DNA from: Dactylis glomerata
Taxonomy: Eukaryota; Streptophyta; Magnoliopsida; Poales; Poaceae
Direction of reading: 5' to 3'
Length of the DNA stretch: 64,000 nucleotides
Assembly (NCBI GenBank): GCA_007115705.1
Contig: QXEO01000546.1
Span: 6,412,124-6,476,123 of the forward strand
The translations under genes and the position numbers were made by a program. The notes below the pieces were generated by a model. That model was given only the letters and a program-made list of their open reading frames with translations. It had not been told where the DNA came from and did not search any database. This document shows, piece after piece, positions 58,466 through 64,000 of the stretch (position 1 is the stretch's first letter; each line of letters begins with the position of its first letter).

Positions 58466-58483
58466 TCCCCGGCAACGGCGCCA
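58466..58483 (-). other. Primer-binding site, tRNA-Asp type
   Basis: The minus strand reads TGGCGCCGTTGCCGGGGA ten bases after the end of the 5' LTR. This is complementary to the 3' end of plant tRNA-Asp and fixes the minus-strand orientation of the element. Confidence 0.85.
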
Positions 58484-58493
58484 GAAAAAGGCT

Positions 58494-60141
58494 TGATGGC
58501 TGGCTTGTAGTTGATGATGATTATAGCCAGGCAGTTGGGAACCCCAAGAGGAAGGTGTGATGAGCACAGCAGCAAGTTTTTCCCTCAGTTAGAAACCAAG
58601 GTTTATCGATCAGGAGAGGAGAGACAAACGACTAAAGGTGATGCTTGCAAGCTTCGCGACAGCTCCGAACAATTTATAGGGCGCCTCGTCCAAGCTTTGC
58701 TTTGCGAGCAGCAATGTGGAACCTGCACACAACACAACCAAGTACTTCGTTCCCAACTTGCGATGAGGTTGTCAATCTCACCGGTTTGCTTGAAACAAAG
58801 GGTATGAGCGTATCGAGTGGAAAACAGTAGAAGTATGCGAGTAAAGTAAATAGTGCGAGTAAAGTAAACAGGTGATAGCAATATGAGGGAAATAGGACCG
58901 GGGTCCATAGTTCACTAGTGGTGTCTCTCCATAGGATAAATAACGCATGCTGGGTAAACAAATTATAGTTGGGCAATTGATAGAATAAAGATAACGTGAT
59001 ATGTTAAGAAGATCACTATGCGATTTACTCTGGGCATTACAACAAAATACATAGACGGCCATCCAACTGCATCTATGACTAATAATCCACTCACGGGTAT
59101 ATCATCCGAACACCCCATGAGTATTAAGTTGCGAACAACAGATAATTGCATTAAGCAAAGTGTGTAATGTAAACAAAGCATATGCCCTAGAGCATATGAA
59201 TGTTGTTTTCTCCCTAGTGGCAACATCACATCTACAACCTTAGAGGTTTCTGTCACTCCCCCAGATTAAATAGAGGCATGAACCCAACTATCGAGCATAA
59301 ATAACCCCTCTTGGAGTTACTAGCAACTACTCGGCCAAGATAGCTACTAACAATGGAGAGAATGCAAGATCATAAACAACATAGAGATAACATAAGATAT
59401 ATTTCAGTATAGCAACTCAATCATAACACCAATATTCATCGGATCCCAACAAACCAAACATGTAGAATTACATAACGGTGATCTCAATCATGTAGGGCAG
59501 CTCATGAGATCTAAACATAAAGCACATGGTGGAGAAGACAACCATCTAGCTATTGCTATGGACCCATAGTCCAAGGTAGACTACTCACTCATCGCTCCGG
59601 AGGCAAGCATGGCAATGAAGAAGACCTCCGGTGGCGATTCCCCTCTCCGGCAGGGTGCCGGGAAGAGCTTCTGGACCCTCCCGATCTTGGGTCGACGACG
59701 GCGGCGGATCGCGATGTGTTTTTGGAAAATTGATCGGGTACTTAGGTTTTTCCCGTCAAGGGGTCTTTATAGGCGAAGGGGCATTGTCAGGAGTGGACCG
59801 AGGCGACCTCACACATAGGGGGCGCGGCCAGGGGCTGGGCCGTGCCACCCTGGTGTGTGGGGCCCTCGTGGCCCCACTCCGTCTACTCTTCGGTTCTCTA
59901 GAAGCTCCGGTGGATTTTGGATGTTTGGCCTTTGTTTCGTCCAATTCTGAGAATATTTCCTATGTAGCTTTTCTGAAACACAAAAATAGCAGAAAATAGG
60001 GAACTGGCACTGTGGCGACTTGTTAATAGGTTAGTTCCGGAAAATGCATAAAAGTGCCACGAAGTGTAACGAAACATTAGGCAAATGGTGTAAAAACAAG
60101 CATGTAGCATCAAAAATTATGGATACGTTGGAGACGTATCA
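58494..60141 (-). repeat. 5' LTR of the non-autonomous element
   Basis: Partner of 52684-54332: same termini (TGATACGTCTCC to CCATCA on the minus strand), 1648 bp, about 97% alike by hand comparison. Confidence 0.93.
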
Positions 60142-60326
60142 AGAGGCCACCGAACAACCCAAGGTCAGCGCAAGCAATGGAAACAACAACTGTGAGCCCT
60201 CACTTTCAGCCCAGGAGAGCTGCACCAAGGAACCAAGAACAAAGAAGTGCACAAGTAGCCCGGAGGCCAACTCTCGGCGATCGCCAAAACAAGGAGTATT
60301 CTTTTCCAGTACAAGAAATTGGCGAC
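60142..60326 (+). pseudogene. Continuation of the split gypsy gag
   Basis: After the AGAGG duplication the frame from before the insertion resumes as RPPNNPRSAQAMETTTVSPH and on to RRPTLGDRQNKEYSFPVQE, typical of the basic C-terminal part of gypsy gag. It ends at 60326 where the next LTR starts. Confidence 0.75.
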
Positions 60327-61520
60327 TGATGACCCACAAGTATAGGGGATCGCAACAGTCTTCGAGGGAAGTAAAGCCCAAATTTATTGATTCGACACAA
60401 GGGGAGGCAAAGAATATATGTAAGCCTTAATAGATGAGTTGTAAATTCAGCTGCACCTGGAAACAGTCTTGCTCGCAGTGGTTTATCAGTAGCAACCGTT
60501 TTATAGTGGTGATAGTAGTGAAATAGCAACAGCAGTAGTAAAATAGCAGCGGTAATAGTAACAGTAGTAAACAGTAGGAACAAATACTGTAGGCATAGGG
60601 ATGGATGTACGGGCGTTGCATGGATAAGATAATTCATGAAATCAATGAGACATGGGCATTGCAGATAAATAATGATAAGCATCCTAGTACAAACAATCAT
60701 AGGCATGTGTTCCGTATATAGTCATACGTGCTCACAAGGAGAAACTTGCACGACATCTTTTGTCCTACCAGCCTGTTGCAGCAGGGCCTCAAGGGAAACT
60801 ACTGGTAATTAAGGTACTCCTTTTAATAAAGTACCGGAGCAAAGCATTAGCACTCGGTGAACACATGTGATCCTCACATCATAGCCATCCCCTCCAGTTA
60901 TCCCAATTTCTGTCACTTTGGGGCCTCGGGTTCTGAACAACAATATGTGTATACAACTTGTAGGTAAGACCATAAACAACAAGTATCATCATAGAAATAA
61001 TAACATGTTCAGATCTGAAATCATGGCACTCGGGCCCAAAGTGACAAGCATTAAGCACAACAAGTTGCAACAATGTCATAGGCACTAAATAAAGATACTA
61101 GGCACTATGCCCTAACAATCTCATATCAAATTACATGAACAATCTCATCCAATCCCTACCATCCCCTCACCTACAGCGGGGGAATTACTCACACATGGAT
61201 GGGGGAGTCATGGATGGTCGATGGAGGAGCATCGGTGATGATGGTGATGAAGATCTCCTCCAAATCCCCATCCCGGCAAGGTGCCAGAACGGAGTTTCTG
61301 GTTCCGAATCGCGGTTTCTGATGGCGGCGGCGCAGCGGAAGTCTATCTGGGAAAAACGCCATCTCCCCGATATAATCGAGTCAGGGGGTATATGTAGACG
61401 AAAGGAGAGGTCGAGGGGACGGCCGAGGCGTCCTCACACCAGGTGGGCGTGGCCAGGGCTAGGCTGCGTCCCCCTGTGCGTGTGGGGCCCTCGAGCCTCC
61501 CCTCCGTCTCGTCTTCTGGC
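60327..61520 (-). repeat. LTR of the second nested element
   Basis: It contains the family's GGGATCGCAACAGTCTTCGA, a CAGTAGTAA-type microrepeat at 60500-60580, and the GC-rich part near 61250-61500. The inner boundary could not be fixed because no second copy is visible. Confidence 0.6.
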
Positions 61521-62439
61521 TCATATGCTTCATTTGCTTCATATGATGTATATATACTAACCATGTGATCAAATACTCAGGCAATTCATAATAAGAGATA
61601 TGCAACTAATGTCACCTAATAGTCAAGCAAGCTATGAAAGAGTGCCAATGCACTAATAACAAGTAACATGTACATAAGAAACTACAAGATTGTAATATGC
61701 ATAAATGATATGAAAGAATGGTATCCAGCTTGCCTTTATTTGTGGAGCAAAACATAAATGCTGAGGCACCTCTGAAGTCCAAGGGAACACTAGAAGTAAA
61801 AATATCAAAGATACAAGCATCAAAATTATACCACAATTAACCGTGTTCTGGGACAAGCACATTACACTAAGAATAACAACTATGCTCTCAAGAAGTGCTT
61901 TTTAAAGTTAGAAGATGATGACTCAACATAAAAGTAAACGAATGGCCCTTCGCAGAGGGAAGCAGGGATTTAATATGTGCTAGAGCTTTTCATTTGTAAA
62001 ACAGAGATAAAAATTTATTTTGAGAGGTGGTTGTTTCATGTCAACGACTGGCAATGGGGACTTGCTATCTTCCATAATAAACAAGTGAGAGCGGTTCCGA
62101 GTTCTTCAAAATTTTGGCACATTGGTGCTCTTTTATAAAGCTTTGGCACTCCTCCTCACCTTTTTTTCTTTCTCAAACCATGGCTAACCGATTCCATCGG
62201 GTGCCCACCAACTTTCACATTCCATGGAGGAGTGCCTTTTTTTCTTTCTTTTTAGAATTAGATTATAATGGTCTGACCAGCTCTCATGCAAAATTAATGA
62301 TGAGCAGATGAAGCTGCCTAGTCGAGGGGTACTTAATTTAATATGGAAGATAGCAATTCCAACCACTACGTCCCCATGAGCTAAAAATAATGGCACAAAA
62401 TGAGAAGTAGTTGAAAGTTTGAAAGGTAGCACATGAAAA

Positions 62440-63400
62440 TTTACTTGGAATGGCTTACAAATACCATGCATAGGAATTTATAGTGGACTCTTTGGTAGAC
62501 TTGGTTTTTGGTAATTGGATGCACGAGTAGATCTCATACTTAGTACAAGTGAAGACTAGCAAAAGACGGGGAAGCGACAATCGAGAGAGCAATAACTGTC
62601 ATAATCATGCTTGCGACAAAACAAAATTAATATAGGCATAAAAATGATACAAGAACTCTGAGGCAAGGTAAATCATCGAGGCTTAATTGACTTTTTGTTC
62701 AGTCATATGCATGCTTGAGCATGTGCCAAATCGATTCAAATGAAGGTTTCAGAGGAGGATACCACAATAACATACCATATTATGAATAAAACAATTCATG
62801 CAATCATCTACATGACATGCTACAAACTATTAGTAAATTGGAACTAATCATATGAAAGCAAGAACTACAAAGCATCCATTAGATAACATATACCTTACAT
62901 GAACCGACTAAGCATGTCCACATAAGTGAGTATATGTACAAAAATGAAAACAAATAGAGTTCATACCAGCCTCTTACCACATCTCGGATTGTCATATATC
63001 GTCATTATTGCTCTTCACTTGTGTGGCTTGAATAATATAAAGTGAATACCAAGCTCCAATGGAGTAACGGGGGACTGAACTCTGCAACAAACTTTACAAA
63101 ACCAAAGAAGAACAACAAATATTTTTGGGGTTTTCGATTTTTGAAACCAGAACAGAAGGAAACAACAAACAAAGCAAAATATTTTTGGATTTTTCAAATA
63201 GCAAACCGAAAATAGCAAATAAAGCAAAACCAAAAGTAGCAAACTAAAAAGTGAACAAGGAGAAACAACGGAAATATTTTTGGTCTTTTTATGTTTTGGA
63301 AAAGTGGAAATAAGAACTAGAACAATAAAGAAAGTGAAATATGGATACACATAGGACCGACAGAATATAATATGTAGATGAGTGAATCATCGGCGTACCT
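62440..63400. other. Non-coding interior of the second nested element
   Basis: AT-rich, with no polyprotein motifs. The hydrophobic minus-strand frame at 63015-63350 arises from A/T-rich ATATTTTTGGATTTTTC repeats. Confidence 0.5.
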
Positions 63401-63434
63401 CCCCCCAAGCTTAGGCTTTTGGCCTAAGTGGAAA

Positions 63435-63735
63435 TCAATTCCAGCCTTGGTAACTGCTCCAGGCTGGTGGGTCATCATGGGTGTAATCGTACCCCGGCTC
63501 TCGTGAAGATGAAGCTGATGGCGCATAATCATAATAAGGTTGCTCGTATGGGAAATTCGCAATGTTGGAGGGCTGACCCGACTCCTTGGCACCCTCCTCA
63601 TCGTGCACAGGCGGCGGGTGCTCCTCTACGTATGCATCGAGCTCATCCTCCGTGAGCGACCATCCATTCCTGCGATCAAGGTTAAACAAAAGAGGTGCAG
63701 GCAAACGGACTGATCGATCAGTCTTTACTACCTTC
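63435..63735 (-). pseudogene. Retroelement protein fragment
   Basis: The minus strand has an open frame containing RRNGWSLTEDELDAYVEEHP, PPVHDEEGAKESG and DDPPAWSSYQGWN, ending at 63435. It resembles the C-terminal end of proteins carried by Triticeae LTR elements but has no catalytic domain. Its upstream end is cut at 63736 by the incoming LTR. Confidence 0.5.
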
Positions 63736-64000
63736 TGATACGTCTCCAACGTATCCATAATTTTTGATGCTCCATGCTTGTTTTTACACCATTTGCCCAA
63801 TGTTTCGTTACACTTCGTGGCATTTTTATGCGATTTCCGGAACTAACCTATTGACAAGATGCCACAGTGCCTGTTTTCTGCTGTTTTTGTGTTTCAGAAA
63901 TGATACACAGGAAATATTCTCGGAATTGGACGAAACAAGTTCCTGAAGTCTTATTTTGCCCGGAAGCTTCCAGAGATCCGAAGAGGAGTAGGAGAGGGGC
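63736..64000 (+). mobile_element. Start of an LTR, cut by the window edge
   Basis: TGATACGTCTCCAACGTATC at 63736 begins an LTR of the same family as 58494-60141 but in the opposite (plus) orientation. Similarity continues through GGAAATATTCTCGGAATTGG to the end of the window. The rest of the element is outside. Confidence 0.85.

Larger units (their letters stand above)
52684..60141 (-). mobile_element. Non-autonomous LTR retrotransposon, 7.46 kb
   Basis: Two LTRs of about 1.65 kb bound a 4.16-kb interior, flanked by the 5-bp target duplication AGAGG (52679-52683 and 60142-60146). On the minus strand the order is 5' LTR, primer-binding site, gag-like frame, polypurine tract, 3' LTR. No protease, reverse transcriptase, RNase H or integrase was found in the interior, so it depends on another element. 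The TGGCGCCGTTGCCGGGGA primer site matches the tRNA-Asp type used by Athila-like gypsy elements. By hand count the two LTRs differ at roughly 50 sites (about 3%). Confidence 0.93.
60327..63735 (-). mobile_element. Second nested LTR element, truncated
   Basis: TGATGACCCACAAGTATAGG at 60327 is the recognisable terminus of a common Triticeae LTR family; LTR sequence continues to roughly 61520. Orientation is judged to be minus because the interior shares order and sequence with the minus-strand element to its left (for example CTCAACATAAAAGTAAACGA near 61921) and ends with CCCCCCAAGCTTAGGCTTTT near 63404. The far LTR is not seen because another LTR begins at 63736. No pol domains were found. Confidence 0.65.

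Overview
The window looks like a piece of a large, transposon-rich grass genome, most likely Triticeae (wheat, Aegilops, barley or rye). Evidence: Stowaway and Tourist MITEs, CACTA elements with TTTAGTCCCGG subterminal repeats, nested gypsy-type LTR elements with LTRs starting TGATACGTCTCC, and split genes with GT-AG introns. The species cannot be told from sequence alone.

Three cellular genes are well supported, all on the plus strand. (1) 7696-11773: ribosomal protein L10 (RPL10/QM), 4 exons, 217 aa, with a 2.7-kb first intron built from repeated blocks. (2) 25172-29782: a canonical Aux/IAA auxin-response repressor, 5 exons, about 349 aa, with an LxLxL motif, the VGWPPV degron and a PB1 domain (domains III/IV). 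(3) 32324-33890: a second, diverged Aux/IAA-type PB1 domain of 189 aa, with no repressor motif and no degron but with a long acidic tail. Its four coding exons have the same intron phases as the end of the gene 2.5 kb upstream. This pair is the most interesting genic observation. The full-length protein could be an auxin-degradable repressor, and the short one could be a non-degradable PB1 partner or competitor.

Layout. 1-6900: gene-poor, with a nested Tourist MITE cluster (1.17-2.10 kb) and a 1.58-kb candidate Pack-MULE carrying GC-rich gene-like DNA (3.02-4.61 kb). 6.9-12 kb: RPL10, whose promoter holds an inverted-repeat-bounded block with duplicated TGGGCC palindromes. 12-24.9 kb: intergenic, with a non-autonomous CACTA element (15171-17820, TSD ACG), Stowaway MITEs and a decayed hAT transposase gene (about 20.27-22.5 kb). 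25-34 kb: the Aux/IAA pair. 34.6-35.4 kb: a LINE-type RT/RNase H remnant containing a hAT MITE. 35.8-38.65 kb: a minisatellite of about 44 bp organised into a 264-bp higher-order repeat, then a diverged tail. 38.98-40.34 kb: two promoter-like GC-rich starts without a recognisable downstream coding region. 40475-47808: a 7.3-kb CACTA element (TSD GTT) with an uninterrupted TNP2 transposase and a compact, splice-consistent Ulp1-protease remnant. 47.8-49.2 kb: a family of degenerate 50-70-bp repeats, one unit of which was split by that CACTA insertion.

49.8-64 kb: nested LTR retrotransposons. A gypsy gag pseudogene (50267 onward) is split at 52683/60142 by a 7.46-kb gag-only element on the minus strand (TSD AGAGG). 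The gag sequence resumes for 185 bp and is split again by a second LTR element (60327 onward), which itself carries the start of a third LTR at 63736 running off the window.

All calls rest on reading the sequence and on recall of protein families; no database search was run.
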